64,000 nt of DNA from Camelus bactrianus. Lineage: Eukaryota > Chordata > Mammalia > Artiodactyla > Camelidae. This document shows positions 22,526 through 35,103 of this stretch, one piece after another (position 1 is the stretch's first letter; every line of letters begins with the position of its first letter). The translations under genes were made by a program, and so were the position numbers. The stretch covers positions 72,648,537-72,712,536 of the forward strand of contig NC_133575.1 of NCBI RefSeq assembly GCF_048773025.1. The letters run 5' to 3'. The notes beneath the pieces were generated by a model. The model had not been told where the DNA came from. It searched no databases and saw only the letters and a program-made list of their open reading frames with translations.

Positions 22526-25224
22526 TAAGATTTTAAATGAATAAAAATGTGTGAAAAGCAGAAGTTAATGTGTTCTGTGGATAAAATACACAACAAGTGT
22601 TTATCTGTATCTAAACATATTCTTGAAAAAAATCAGTCTAATCACTATTTGGCATAGCTCATAATATATTGTAACCCTAACAATGTATTTTACTGTATTA
22701 TCTTTTCAGATGAAATACCAAATCAATTAACAACTGCTTCCTTTGACTTTGACTTTGACTCTATTGATCTAATTATGTTTTAAGCTTTCTTTATTTGATA
22801 TAGCTTTCAATATGCCCTAAAGGACATATGGTCTCATTAAAGGCTTTATTTTAAAGACCATCAGATATTTTTCCAGATTTTCTAGTCTCACTAAAAGTTT
22901 TGTTTTTGCTTTTAATCCAGCAAGCATTCCCCATTGATTAAATTCCATTTTCTTCTTACTCCTCCTTTACCCTACCCACTCCATCCTATAATTAACTTAG
23001 AAAGTTCCACTTCTGATACAGTGATAAGTTCTCAGATTATATTTCCCCACATTGAACTTATTTGGAAAGCTCTTTTTATTTCAAACTACTTTTCATTATG
23101 TGTTTTAATCACAATTAAATCTAACTGTGAATAAATGGAAAACATGTTCTGCCTTACTTATAAGAAGTGAATCTTTAAGATGACTCACAGGAATATACTC
23201 TTTAGAAAAGATTAAACACTTAACCAAAGGGAAATTTGTCTGTAAACTATAATCAAATTCCTGTGTTGTGTTTGAAGTTTGCAATTATATATTTCAAAAA
23301 ATATTTAGCATTTGTCTCATCATAATTATTTCTCAGATTGAATGGAAGGAGGGTGTGGAATGTGTCTGTTACTGAATGAATATTTGTTTTTAGACAGTGT
23401 ATAAGATTAAAAAAGACTATAAAACCAGCATTTCTTTAATGTATTTGTAGTTTCCCTGAAGATGCAAAAATAGTGTAAAAAATTATTTTGATTTAGCATT
23501 CCGTGCTAGTCATTATAAACAAGTATATATTTGAGAAATACCAGAATAGTATTTTAAATGATTGGCCCAGTTATAGACCATGCTGTGGACAGCATGTCCT
23601 CTTTTTGTAAACTAAGCTTTTCAATAAAGATGAAAAGGGTGCTTTTTGGAAAGAAAACATATATGAAGGTGGAGCAGTGCCAGCCTCCAAGTATTTATAA
23701 TTAAAAATGCAAACTAATTACTCCAGTATACCATTAAACAGCCTACATCAAACAGATAGCTTTAGTTGAGGAAACGAGCAAGGGAAACACACAAATAAGC
23801 AAACACCAAACTCATCATGGTGTTCCTTTAAAGGACTAAATCAAGCCCATGTGGCAGTAAAGATAGCCTGCTAGAACTGAATCAAGCGCACACATAGGAG
23901 CCATCAGGGTCTATGAAAGATTTCTTGCCGAGTTAGAAATTGTTGCCTACAAACTATTACAACCAGAACTGGAGCGAGGGCAGTAACTTTACTTGTCAAG
24001 AGGACTTCACTGGGAAAAGAAAACTGGGCCATACAATATTGAGTTGAATGCACCTAAATACACATTCTAAATGTATTTTTTACTATTTTAATTAAGTGAC
24101 AACGTCTTAAATGGAATGTCCATTCTGTATGTTTCACAGCGCTAATGTGATGATCATAGTTATTCCTTCCATGTTCTTCCTGTTTTCCCAAGCACACTTT
24201 TGAAGTTCTGTGAGAACCAGAACCAACTTAATGTGTTTTTAAGAAACAAATGACATATTTTATAGAACTATATCTAAAACATCACACTTTTGCCCAGATT
24301 GCCGCAAATAAAATACTTAGTTATCCTCAGAAGTTGAATCTTCTTTTTTTTTTTCTGGATTTCTGCATTCACCTATCTGTATCTATGTATCTAAACATGT
24401 CTATATCTGTATCTTTACATTATGTTAGAAGAATTCGTTGGAACAAAATTCCTTTATTTTACTTCACAAACAACAGTGGAAATAAACCACATGCATCTGT
24501 GTGTGATCATTTTTTGCCCGTTAGAAATTTCTGAGTGAGATTCTTCTTTGTCTTAAGGTATGCAAAGATTTGCCTCCTCAGAGTGTTATTTTATCCCATA
24601 TGTTTGTTCAATATCTTAATAAATAAGCTAGAGAAAAGTGGCTATTTCCTTCTGGTGTTTTTTTGTATATTTACAATATCAAATGTTTAATTAAATTATA
24701 ATTGTAAAAGTGGCAGCATGCATTTTATAAGAATTTAATTGCCATTTCCAGAAACTGTTCTCCTTATGTGATTTGCACATAAGCTAATCCCTCTCGTGAG
24801 TATTTGTAATCAAGGTCAGCAGTTTTGGAGGCATGCTTCTCTTTCTGTTTAGAAGCAGTCAGTGACTTTCTTCCTAATGTTACAAAATTCTTGAATTTAA
24901 AACAGAGTAGTAATTGAAACAGCCTGGAAACACTTACTCATTCAGTTGATGCAGGTTCACTGACACACTGTTGCTGCCTCTCTCCCACTAGGGATTATGT
25001 AAAGTGGAATTTTGTTACATGGAAAGTAATTCTCTCCACCAAAATAAGTTGGCTCTATTGAAAGTTTTTCTGATTTCTGCTAAGAAAAGGAGGTAGGGAA
25101 ACTATCTGCTACTTAAAGAACATGTAAACTAAGTTTCTGAGAATTACTGTCTTTGAAGCCTTTGTTGTTTTTGTTCTTGTTTTAGGGTATCAAATTTGAA
25201 TGTGTTTTACTTCTATTCTGTCAA
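22524..25224. other. Unassigned, apparently repeat-poor sequence
   Basis: About 2.7 kb without a recognised mobile element. A short TTTGAC triplet array lies near 22742-22762. The part 23640-24050 contains scattered CpG and ATTA-core sites and is discussed as a possible conserved noncoding stretch. No frame over 100 codons and no splice-site context for an exon. Confidence 0.45.
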
Positions 25225-25253
25225 CCAAAAAAAAAAAAAAAAAAAAAAAAAAA
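25225..25253 (+). repeat. Poly(A) run
   Basis: About 28 adenines in a row, abutting the LTR-like element that follows. It may be the tail of an unrecognised + strand retroposed fragment upstream. Confidence 0.92.
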
Positions 25254-25690
25254 GGAGGCTGCAAATAAGAAAAGGGTTTATTTGTGGTTTTAAGAATTGC
25301 AATTTGGGAGACAGAGATTCGAGTAAGACCAAAAGAATATTAAGAATATTCCACGGAAGAGGAAAAGTCAGGGGCTTAGAAAGGCAAAAGCCAGGAGGCT
25401 GTTCTCTTACACAAGAAAGGAAAGACTTGTTCTAAAGGAATGGCTGTAACAAGTTGTTTTAGGGTAAGTATCCTGTAAGTAGACAGACTATCATAAGTTG
25501 TTATAGGGTAAGGGTCTGATAAATATCTTGAGATTCTGGCAGATGTTCTGGTTGCCTTTATTAGGATAATAAATGGTCAGAAAGTCAGATTCCATCTAGG
25601 CTGAGACGTACCTAAGTCACACTTCCTCAGTGGTCTCCAGCTGCATTTTAGAAAGCTCTTTTAGCAATACTGACTCCATTTTGATTTTCC
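25254..25690 (-). mobile_element. LTR-like element, antisense, family unknown
   Basis: On the minus strand the segment ends with an AATAAA-containing stretch ('ccacaaataaaccctttt', complement near 25270-25290), as an LTR R-U5 region does, and starts near a TGGAGTCAG-like end at about 25680. No internal retroviral sequence adjoins it, so it would be a solo LTR or fragment. Confidence 0.5.
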
Positions 25691-25909
25691 TTCCGCAATT
25701 CAGAAACTTAAAAAAATTTAATAAGTGGGTGCCAATTTTACACTTTGAAAGATGCTGGGTAAGCAATAGAATATAGAACTTTTAAACAACCCAGTTAATA
25801 GGCAGAAGGAAAAAAAAATCAGTTTTCAAAGTCAAATGATAACCAAAAATTGGAAATACATTTGCCATTTATTCCAAGCTCTCTCTTTACAAGTGTTAAA
25901 AAAAATTAT
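25691..25909. other. Unassigned sequence between two LTR-like segments
   Basis: About 220 bp with nothing recognised. Confidence 0.4.
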
Positions 25910-26220
25910 TTGGCACTTGTTAAAATGATAAAGAGGATTTTATTCAAGACTATTGTAATACCTGTCAGGACGGGTGAGGGGGTGGATATTGGTATACTGG
26001 TGGATAGATATTACTAAAAGGAATTCAAGGGTAGGAAAATTTTTGCTAAACTGACTTAGCAGGATTCTTGCTAAAACTGGGCTATGCAGACCAAAGAGAG
26101 GAAGGGAATCAAGACTGAGATCTAGTCAAAAAGAGGACTCAGAGAAGCCTGATTAAAGTTTGGTCAAGGAGAGAGTTTGTCAATAGGAAGAGAAAACAAA
26201 GGCACAGGATTCTTGTGGGA
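25910..26220 (-). mobile_element. Possible LTR fragment, antisense
   Basis: The complement carries a GAATAAAATCC signal near 25938-25948, and the segment as a whole has LTR-like composition with 'actgacttagcaggattctt' near 26050. Assignment rests on general resemblance and could be wrong. Confidence 0.35.
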
Positions 26221-27129
26221 GATTGGAAAGCGACCTAATTGTAGATTCGAGTCACTTCAGATCTTCTTGTCAGCTTCTATTTCTTAAGGAATTTCCCATG
26301 CACTTATTGTTGATTTATTTGATATTGATCCTTTTTCTTAGATGTGTTTCAATAACATTTGAAGAACTGGACACAAAGGAAATTCAGGCCATGCATTCTC
26401 TAGTCTTCTATTCTAGGCCACTCCCAGAGTGCAATGAAATTTGATGCTTCCTTTCTTGGATTCTAAGTGTTCATATTCTTACCCAGTGGTGCCTGTAGTC
26501 AACTCTGTAAGTATCTGAAATTCTCCATAGATACCACTTGGCAACTGTAGACTTATCTGGCTACAGTTTTTTTATTTTCCTAATCCACTCAACTCTCTCT
26601 CAACTTTGAAATTGCCTATATTCTACCCAAAGAGACACATTTTTGTCCCCATTGGCACTTATAAACTTAATTTTATCATTTTCATTATATTTTTTCTTTC
26701 TTTTCTGTGTTTTTATTTTTTAATTAAATGAATCAGCACCTTGTTAACCTTAACACTGATGACCTTCTCACCCTCATATGTGTTTCTTCAAAGTTGAAGA
26801 GATACCTTGGAGTAAGAAGTCCTCCTTTATTATTGAAATTTCTATATTGCCTCCTTTATTTCCTCAGTTTTATTGCTATTCATTCATAAGACTCTGCAAG
26901 TACATGAATGAATAATCCATCATATGCCACAGGGATAGCCATACCTTACAAAGTTTGGAGCTTCACATCCTACTAACAATGCTTATCCCAAGTCACCTAG
27001 GGTTATTAACAATGTTGGGGGTGAAATGGCTCGAGACCCCTTTCTGAGAAACAGAGCCAGTCTGTCACAGTGAAGGTATGTAGAAATGGTACATTTTTCA
27101 AACAAGTAAGAAAAGTAGTTGTACCAGAC
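26221..27129. other. Unassigned sequence
   Basis: About 900 bp without a recognised element or convincing frame. A 73-codon + frame at 26223-26444 has no domain. Confidence 0.4.
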
Positions 27130-27148
27130 TTTTTTTTTTTTTTTTTTT
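27130..27148 (+). repeat. Poly(T) run
   Basis: About 19 thymines. Read on the minus strand it is an A-tail following the sequence at 27149-27620, so that block may be a retroposed copy in minus orientation. No target duplication was found. Confidence 0.9.
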
Positions 27149-27218
27149 CTTTTCCTGCTAGCTCTCTGGGAAGGGGTCATGATGAGAATAGAATCTGTAA
27201 ATATGAAGTGCTTGGCTC

Positions 27219-27608
27219 TTGCTGGCAGTCTACATCAAGTTGGAATGGCAGACAAGAGTCCCAGTTGTTAGAAAAGTGTGTGATGTACCTCATTATGCCA
27301 TTACTGGTAAAAATTGTGTGTTTCTGCTGGTACTACAGAGACCTGACTGCACAACTGGTACTTCTCTGGAATGGGAGGCAAAGTACATCAAACAGACATT
27401 TGGGAATCTAAGAAGCAGATGGTATTATGTAGACAAAACAAATGATGAAGAATGTATTAATTTATGGACACTACAAAAATTAAATATCATTTTAAAAGAA
27501 TGCTACGGTAGACCTGGCCCAGAAAACACTCTATGTTGCCCTGAACGGCAGTTGCTGGTGGTCAGAAACTGGTGCCTAGGCATAATTTTAGGGGAGGAAC
27601 ACAGGTAA
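27219..27608 (+). other. Open frame of 129 codons, unknown, probably not a gene
   Basis: An ATG-started frame that stays open for 129 codons, unusual for the region. The product would be 129 residues with several cysteines and tryptophans (pieces include GKNCVFLLVLQRPDC and LEWEAKYIKQTFGN), no clear signal peptide and no domain I recognise. A second + frame of 113 codons overlaps it at 27070-27411. There is no promoter, Kozak context or splice evidence. It might be the relic of a retroposed or viral sequence, or chance. Confidence 0.3.
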
Positions 27609-28214
27609 TAGATGAGTGTACCTTGCCATACTCATCAATTGCAAACAAGAGAATTAAGTATTAAGTATATGACTTTCTTTTAAAATCATCTCCCGCCAAT
27701 GTATGAGAATCTAAACAGCAGTTTAGAGTATAAACTTTTGATTTTTTGAATAAATTCTTTCTATTGCTTTTAGAAAACAGAAGCCTTTATTTTATTTTAT
27801 TGTTATCTTTAAATCAGGTGAGAAAGCAGGGAGGTAGGGGAAAAATCTTATTTAAAAAACCAAACCAATCCAAACCTCCTTTGTCTGCACCTGCACCTCG
27901 GTGATGCCCAAAAAATGATTTATTTCAATTGGAAAAAAAACACATGTTTAATTTTTGTGTTTTGTTCATTATGGTATCTTGTTTGTAGAGCAAAATATTT
28001 ATTGACTAAATAATCGCTTTTCACACGTAAGCACTCAAAATATAGATTCCTAAACTCTGCCTCTCATGACTATCAGTACCATCACTGCCACCACTACCAT
28101 ACAACCATCAGGTAAATTTTTGCACCTGATTTCCCTTCTCTTTTGCTATTAAAAAAACATAAGTCAAAGCCTTCAGTTTTCTTGTCAGAGTTTTCCCTCA
28201 TAGAAAAATTTCTT
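27609..28214. other. Unassigned AT-rich sequence
   Basis: About 600 bp with no recognised feature. Confidence 0.4.
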
Positions 28215-28285
28215 TCTACATTATGCTTAGCACAATACCTGGTATGCGGGAGGCACAAAATAAATAAATGTTTATTTGTCTGAAC
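28215..28285 (+). mobile_element. MIR 3'-terminal fragment
   Basis: The phrase order 'cttagcacaatacctggt', then 'aggcacaaaataaataaatg' fits the MIR/L2-like 3' tail. Short and diverged; L2 is the alternative. Confidence 0.5.
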
Positions 28286-29670
28286 AGAATGATTGGATGG
28301 AAAATGTAAAAATAATTAATTGCTAAAACCATTACTGTTTCAATTTTTTTTTTTTTGGTAGATTTCCTCTGAAACTCCTAGCTAAGGCTCTACTGGAGAA
28401 CAAATTTACCTAACAGATCTAAAATAATTTTCCAATCATCACAAAGAAATGAAAGATCTTTTTGTATTAGAGTAGAAATTATTTCACTTTCCTTCTGTAC
28501 AAAAAATACATATTAAATCTACTCTAGCCTCTAGGATACCAAATGTCTAATTTGACAAATAAAAAATAATATTTGATTAATTATTGCAAAACTAACATTT
28601 ATTATTGTAAGATTAAAAAAATCACACTTTTAACCTGCAAATGTATTAACTTGTTTTAGTCAGAAATAAATAAACATGGAAGTGAATGTGTGGGGACTAA
28701 TAATTGGATATGAAGTCTTGCATTCACTTCTTTTTAGTTTTTACACATACACACCCCATTCCCTGAATGTATGGCTCCTTTTGACCTATAGCATTCATTT
28801 TTAAAAGGTTTAAAACAAAAATGCATGAAATGTAGAATTTCTTGCCTGCAGTTTTTACATCAAAAGAGACAGTGTGAGTAGGAGGTTCAGATATAGAAAG
28901 AAAGAATGCTGACTGTACATAGAAAGGAGTCTGAAAATATTTAGCTGTATCTTGGGGCTGAGAAAATAATAGTTTTCTGATTTTCATTTGCAAAATTTTT
29001 TGAACAAATACAATAGAAGGATATTTGGCAAAAGAAAGATAGTCGCTTTCTAACTTTCATATGAACAACTACTTATCTAGGCATAAAAATGTACAATTCT
29101 CAAACAATATTAGAATGAGCTCGGAGAAAACATCCAGTCTGAAAGCAGAAGTATTATTCACAATGAATTTTTGGCAGTTCTGTTCCAGTCTTTTCTGTTC
29201 TCACATATAGTCAGTTCTTGAGATTTAGACCCTGATTTATGAAGTCAGAGTGATTTGACCACTCATTTGGAAGAGAGTATAATAAAATACATTTTCTTTT
29301 GCTCCACTGCCCAAATGAACTAGCAAACCAAGTCTATGCACTTAAACTCCAGATTTACTCACATATAGAATACAAGTGTTATTTCTTGGGATCATATTAA
29401 ATACAAAATGAAATCCAACTTCAGCTTCATTGTCCACCATAATTAGTGTTTCTATGTAGAAATTCCCTCTAAGCATTTCTTGATGTATATGTTTTTCCAA
29501 ATCCTGAATCCCCAGAAAAACTGAGAAATTTGGAAAACAGGAAAAAGTCTTATAAATCTCCTATGAGAAGTAAAGCTTTGGAATTAACATAGAAATGTTA
29601 CATGTTCTAAGGTATCCACTAAAGTCAACTTGAAAGCAAGAAAAGGTGACACTGACTTGCTGAATTAATG
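28286..29670. other. Unassigned sequence
   Basis: About 1.4 kb with no recognised gene or repeat. An 89-codon minus frame at 28724-28993 has no domain features. Confidence 0.4.
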
Positions 29671-29679
29671 TTAAATTCA

Positions 29680-30144
29680 ATATTTACAGGAACACAGAAC
29701 ACATAGGCAAGAAGCAGTCTATCAGCCGAGGGAGGCTGAGATGGGGTTCTAGGAGGTGAGTGGCCCAAACGAAAAAATGCACAAGGAGTTGCCATACCGC
29801 CGGACAGACTTCAGCTGGAGACGCCATGGGTTAACAACACTTTATTGCCACAGGGAGGTGCACACCTATGATGTACCTGCCCTGCTTTTATCTGTTTTCT
29901 GTCAGCACATGTGCTATCTGAGTCTTTTTGTTCATTAGGCTTACAGAATAACTCTAGCACTTGCATACTTCTATTTTCTTTGCTCTTAATCTTATATAAT
30001 TGACGCAAGCGTGGAGCAATTATTTACTGCATACTACAAACATGCTCTGTAGTCGTGGCTTTGGGTCCCATGGCCTTAACTCATCTCAAGACCAGCTCAC
30101 ACAGTCACAGTCTAATCAATCAGTGTTGCTTATAGCTGTCGTCA
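29680..30144 (-). mobile_element. Solo LTR, class II (ERVK)-like, antisense
   Basis: On the minus strand it opens TGACGACAG near 30144, has a TATA-like GATAAAAGC near 29885 and AATAAAG near 29841-29846 followed by a CT-rich U5 with 'ccatggcgtctccagctg'. This layout is that of an ERV LTR, closest in style to class II. The far end near 29680 is uncertain. No internal region is attached. Confidence 0.6.
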
Positions 30145-30659
30145 TGTTATAAATGTATACCTGTTGCCTTGTCTTTTACTAAGAGTGAATCATTCTTGCA
30201 AATAAAATAAATGTATGTGCATAATATACTTTACACAAACCCTGTAAGTAAGTTTCCAAGAAATACATTTTGGAAGTAAAATACACCCTCAAATTGGCAA
30301 TGTTGACAAATGATTCCATGTAGTGCTATTAACCCTGACAAGAAATTTGAATTTTCAGTTGTTTTAATATTACTCAATAACGTTTGCTGGTTTCCCAGTG
30401 TTTGACTATTTTCAATAGGCCACAGTTCTTTGTAAATAATTTATCAGAAGAGGTGCAAAGAGGAGATATGAGTGTTGCTGTGGAATACTTTGTAATAAGA
30501 TCAGAAACTGATTAAATCTGAATTAGCAAAAACCATGTTAATATCAACTACAAAATTAAAATCAGGGCAAACATAATGTTTATATCATTTGAAAGGAAAT
30601 GTGTATATCTGAAGTAAAATGAATTCTAATGACCAGCTGGAAGATACTGTGCATGCATT
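30145..30659. other. Unassigned sequence
   Basis: About 500 bp with no recognised feature. Confidence 0.4.
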
Positions 30660-30880
30660 CTTTTTTTCGATTCTTATTTTTTATTGAAGTATAGTTGATT
30701 TATAATGTTAGTTTCAGGTGTACAGCAAAGTGATTCAGTTATACATATGCATACATATTTTTTTTCAGATTCTTTTCCATTACAGCTCATTACAAGAAAT
30801 TGGATATAGTTCCCTGTGCTATATAGTAGGTCCTTGCTGTTTATCTATTTTATATATAGTAGTATGTATTTAACAACTCA
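30660..30880 (-). mobile_element. Young cetartiodactyl L1 3'UTR fragment, antisense
   Basis: The + strand shows the complement of the lineage's L1 3'UTR: 'attgaagtatagttgattta' near 30690, 'cagcaaagtgattcagttat' near 30723 and 'gttccctgtgctatatagta' near 30810. Same group as the copy at 18421-19060, but a different part of the UTR and inverted. Confidence 0.82.
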
Positions 30881-31111
30881 ACCAATGTCAATGCAAAATG
30901 AAATAAAATTTTCTGTCTGGAATGATTGCAATGAGACGAAGATCAAGTCTATAGAACAGAGCAATGTATGCTTTGTGTATTTTAAAATTTCATATTAAGA
31001 ATAACTTTTAAATATTAAATATTTTCTATATGATCTTTGATATTTTGAGTAATTTTTATTTGGCATTTATTTTGTATTATAAAATATAAAAAGAGGAAAC
31101 ATTATCATGTC

Positions 31112-31281
31112 TATATTAGGAAGATGTTTGCTTGTATTGTTTGTTTTCTGAGGATGAGGTGCTTAGATTTCTTCATTGATTTCTGCTTGGAGGCCGTACC
31201 AGGGATTGAACCTGGGACCTCTTGGGTACTGTGCATGTGCTCTAACACATGAGCTACATTCTTTATATTAGGAAGATGTTT
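31112..31281 (-). mobile_element. Camelid tRNA-derived SINE (Vic-like) with perfect 18-bp target duplication
   Basis: The insert is 31130-31263, 134 bp, on the minus strand. The 18-bp direct repeat tatattaggaagatgttt flanks it exactly at 31112-31129 and 31264-31281. The tRNA-like head keeps an A box (complement of 31239-31256) and a B box, GGTTCAATCCC (complement of 31202-31212), the internal RNA polymerase III promoter. The tail is adenine-rich and unrelated to a tRNA. SINEs of this kind are moved by L1 machinery. Confidence 0.88.
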
Positions 31282-31754
31282 TTACATGTTATTGAAGTAT
31301 ACAACCTTGTCATAATAGATTGGATCACGATAATAAAGCATGCATTTATCATTTTAACTTTTTCTATGAAAAATGCATCTGGAACTTTAAGTGTAAATTT
31401 ATCATAGAAAAAAATAATTCACTGTTTATTATTAAGATCATTTACTATTATTAAAAACATGTAAATAAGATGTTAGAAAAATACAGAATAACTCATGATT
31501 TTAAGTATTCCCAAGAATTCACAGGAATTCAGATTTCTCCTTCCTAAGTCTCAAAGATTTATTTGGAATCTAGAAACATTCACTATAATCATTTTCTTAC
31601 CTTCCACATAAGCACTCATTCTTAATGCTTTACTTTCTTACTTAATATGTCAAAGGTAACTGAAAATCATTATAATTTTGAAATGTGGATTTCCACCTTT
31701 GAGCCAAGAGATGTGCTTTGGCCTCAATCAATATAACATGTCCAAATTCACAGT
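31282..31754. other. Unassigned sequence
   Basis: About 470 bp with nothing recognised. Confidence 0.4.
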
Positions 31755-31990
31755 TTTAATGGAGGAGAAGCAAATATTTATTAAGTATCTACTAAATGCT
31801 AATCACTGTGCTTGGTATTTTTATATGTTCTTCTGGTAATCCTCACAAAATTTTTCAAGTTATAGGTATCATTATTCACACTTTATAGATAAGAAAACTC
31901 TTAGACACATTGAGTGACATGCCTTAGACAACTCAACTAGTAAAAAGGGATTTGATTCAAAATTATATGGCAACTAACCCTTAAATGTAC
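31755..31990 (-). mobile_element. MIR SINE, antisense
   Basis: The + strand gives the complement of MIR in order: 'tattaagtatctactaaatg' near 31779, 'ggtatcattattcacacttt' near 31865, 'gataagaaaactcttagac' near 31889 and 'cttagacaactcaactagta' near 31924. Nearly full length and diverged. Confidence 0.78.
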
Positions 31991-33055
31991 TTTCCAAAAG
32001 CTTGACAAAAATAACTACAATTTAGATATGGTATTCTTGAACATTCTGAGCTCGTACATTGTAAAAATATTTCTTATTTTTTCATTCACAGCCTGACACC
32101 TTTCTCCCACCATGTCAATACTGCTGCAGATTTTTATTTCATTTTTAATCATAGTATAAACTTTAGTTTCTCTGTATACTTACTGATCCTCTAAATTATT
32201 ACCAGAACTTTCCAAATATAATATACTTTTGATCTCTCTGAAAGAGGAAGATAAGACATACATTCTTTCAGCTCAGAGATGGCATATGAGAAGAATATGA
32301 CCTCATCTAACAAAAAAAAAAAATGGAAGTTTGTGTTGCACATTCAAAATTCAAAAACTTTGTGAAATTGGCAGAAAGTGAGTTCATAGAACTCTCAGTT
32401 CTAACATCTTGTTGAGAGTAAAAAGTATAAATGAAAGGAAACAGTACTCATAGTGAAGACTCAGTAAAGGGAGATGAGAATCTAAAGGAAAAGGGAACTA
32501 AGGAAAATAAGACTATGAGGCTGACTTTTTAATGTCCTTTTGTGAATCTTTTGGAGTTCCTATGAATGTACTGCATCTGGTATATATAGCTCTGTCTAAT
32601 TATCAGGAGAGACTGTCAGGCCACTTGGACTTGTGTCACATTCTGATAATCTATTATAGCATGAAGTAGGCAGTGGGATTGGTGCCTAAGTCCTTTGAAT
32701 TAGTTACTATAGAGATGAGTTTGAGTCTGTACACTGGGAAAGGAAAGGAGGTTGGCTTACAGTGTGCTAAAAGCATGTTTTTCAATGAGAAACATTTTAG
32801 TAACTACTGCTGGCCTGGACAATTATGGCTATCACTTACTTTCTTAGAAACTGAAGACATCTGAATATCCTGGAGAGTGCCTAAAAATAGAACAGTGGAT
32901 ATAAATTATAGCTCGGTGATTTGAGTAGTTAGCTGGAGAAAGTAATGGGAGAAAGAAATGTAGAAAAGAAGGAAAAAGATGGATGAGATGCATTTGATTT
33001 CCTTACCAATTAAAGATGCCTGTGTAAACACAACGAGGTCAAAAATAAAACATTG
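31991..33055. other. Unassigned sequence
   Basis: About 1.1 kb with no recognised element. No frame over 65 codons. Confidence 0.4.
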
Positions 33056-34080
33056 GTATCCTCATGGAATCTCCCCTAATTCCTGCCTCATTATGTTACT
33101 CCCTCCAACCCCTCAAAGGTAACTACTATGCTCACCTGTATAGAAATCACTTCTTTGTTTTTCTTAAGAGTTTTACAATCTAAGCATGTACTTCTAAGCA
33201 TAATAGTGTAGCTTTAGTTTGCCTGTTGCCTGACATATATATAAATGGATTCAGTCATGTGGAATATATTCTTTTGTGACTAGATTCCTTTGCTTAGAAT
33301 TACATTAAGATTTACACATGTTGTTGCATTAACTATTATTCGATCATTGTAATTGTTCTATAACACTTCACTGTAGAAATGTACCATAATTAGTTTATCC
33401 TTTTGATTAATGATGGGCTTTTGGGTCATCTCCAGTTTAAACATATTAGGGATAACAGTATTTTTTAACATTTTTGTACATTCCTCTTAGTATGCACATT
33501 TCAGTTAGGTACTATTCCTTCAAGTGGACTTTCTAGCTCACAGGGAACATGCAATTTTATCCTCAGTAGATTAAACCAAACCATTTTCCAGAAATTATAT
33601 CTACTCACAATTTCACATCTTCCCCCAAATTTTAGTCATTGTGTTATGTATGTTAGTTTCTCATTGTCATTTAAATTAGCTTTTTTTCTCTGATTATTAG
33701 TAGCATGAAGTATAGTTTCATTAGCCACTTATATAGTGCAATGATTAATTTTATGTATCAACTTGAATAGGTTAGTATATATATTAAATGGCTGCACTGG
33801 CAATACTTCCTAGGAAAATCGTGAATAAAACTGGTGATTTCAGGCATCCTTGTCTTATTCCTGGTGCCTGTGGGAAATCTTTCAATATTTCATTAAGATG
33901 AAAGTTGTTTGATAAAATATTATCTGTAATTATTTTAAACCAAATAAATAGTTTCTTTTGATGTTTGTTTGCTAAAAGTTTTCATCATGAATGCATGTGA
34001 ATTTTATCAAAAGCTTTCTCTGCATCTATGAAATAAAACTGATGAACTTCTAATGTGATGAAATACATTGATATAATTTT
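33056..34080 (-). mobile_element. Old L1 3'UTR and ORF2 pieces, antisense
   Basis: The complement of L1 3' sequence appears as 'aaatggattcagtcatgtgg' near 33243 and 'gatgggcttttgggtcatc' near 33411. An ORF2 RT-region piece follows with 'caggcatccttgtcttattc' near 33842 and 'agctttctctgcatctatga' near 34011. Segments in between are missing or too diverged. Confidence 0.72.
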
Positions 34081-34340
34081 ATATTTTTACTTCCTCAACA
34101 TTTCATTTAAAAAATTTTCAAACATACAGAAAGTTGAAAGAATTTTATTACAAACAACCTTAATGCACCACCTACATTGTTCAATTAACATTTTACTAAA
34201 ATTGCTAGTCATGTAACTATCCATCTATCCATCTTTATAGCCAGTCATCAATCTACTTTATTTATGATTTATTTTAACATAAGTTAAAGGCATCACTACA
34301 CTTATCCTCAAATGTTTCAGCATGTTTATGATTACATAGA
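34081..34340 (-). mobile_element. Another old L1 3'UTR piece, antisense
   Basis: The run 'caaacatacagaaagttgaa' near 34119, 'atccatctatccatcttta' near 34220 and 'tttcagcatgtttatgatta' near 34313 follows the complement of an L1M 3'UTR type different from that just upstream. Confidence 0.55.
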
Positions 34341-35103
34341 GTTTAATAAATACTTATTATTTATGTATTCTTATTTTCATTTGAGGACAATACCATAAGC
34401 AACACAAATTTTAAGTGTATCATTCTTGAGTTCTGATTCATGCACTGATCTACTAAAATACAGAAATGACCATGACACCAAATAAGTCCTTGATTCTTCT
34501 TAGTCAATTTCAACCCCTACTCTCATAGAAACAATAATATTCAGTTTATTTCACTGCTTGAAAATTGTAAGCATATTTAAGTTGTATCTTATAAATGTAA
34601 TATATAGACCTTGAGGGGTCTGTTTGAATCATCTCTACTTTTCTTGTTTTCATTCACATCTCTTCTCAAACGCCTGATTCTTTTAGATTGTGTTGACATT
34701 ATTGTTTTCAAAGCTATAGAATTGTTTTGAGGTTCAAAATGGTCATTTTTCTTTCCAAAGATGATTTAAATTTGCTTCTGTTAGGCACTTGTGTCACTAG
34801 CCTTCTGGGAATATTTCAATACAAAAATCATTGTTCCACATGAATAAAAGGTCAATTCAGTCTCTCTTTTTGATTAACCTACTGTTAAGATTGCCAAAGT
34901 GGCTCATAGTAAAAATAGAAAGAAAGATAGTGCCATCTCTAACTGTCCTATGCATATTTATAAAAGTATGCATTGGAAAGCGGTATGTTCTAAGAAAACT
35001 AGTAAGAATTAGGAGGCATGGATTCCAGAGCTGCATCTACCAGTGTGATCCTGGGCAATGATTAATTCCCTCTGATTTGGTACTAAGGTATTGGTAAAAT
35101 GGG
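34341..35103. other. Unassigned sequence
   Basis: About 760 bp with nothing firmly recognised; the part to about 34600 may continue the old L1 block. Confidence 0.4.

Noticed and set aside
31202-31256. Possible tRNA gene (A and B boxes)
   Set aside because: It is the tRNA-like head of a SINE with an 18-bp target duplication; it lacks a complete cloverleaf.
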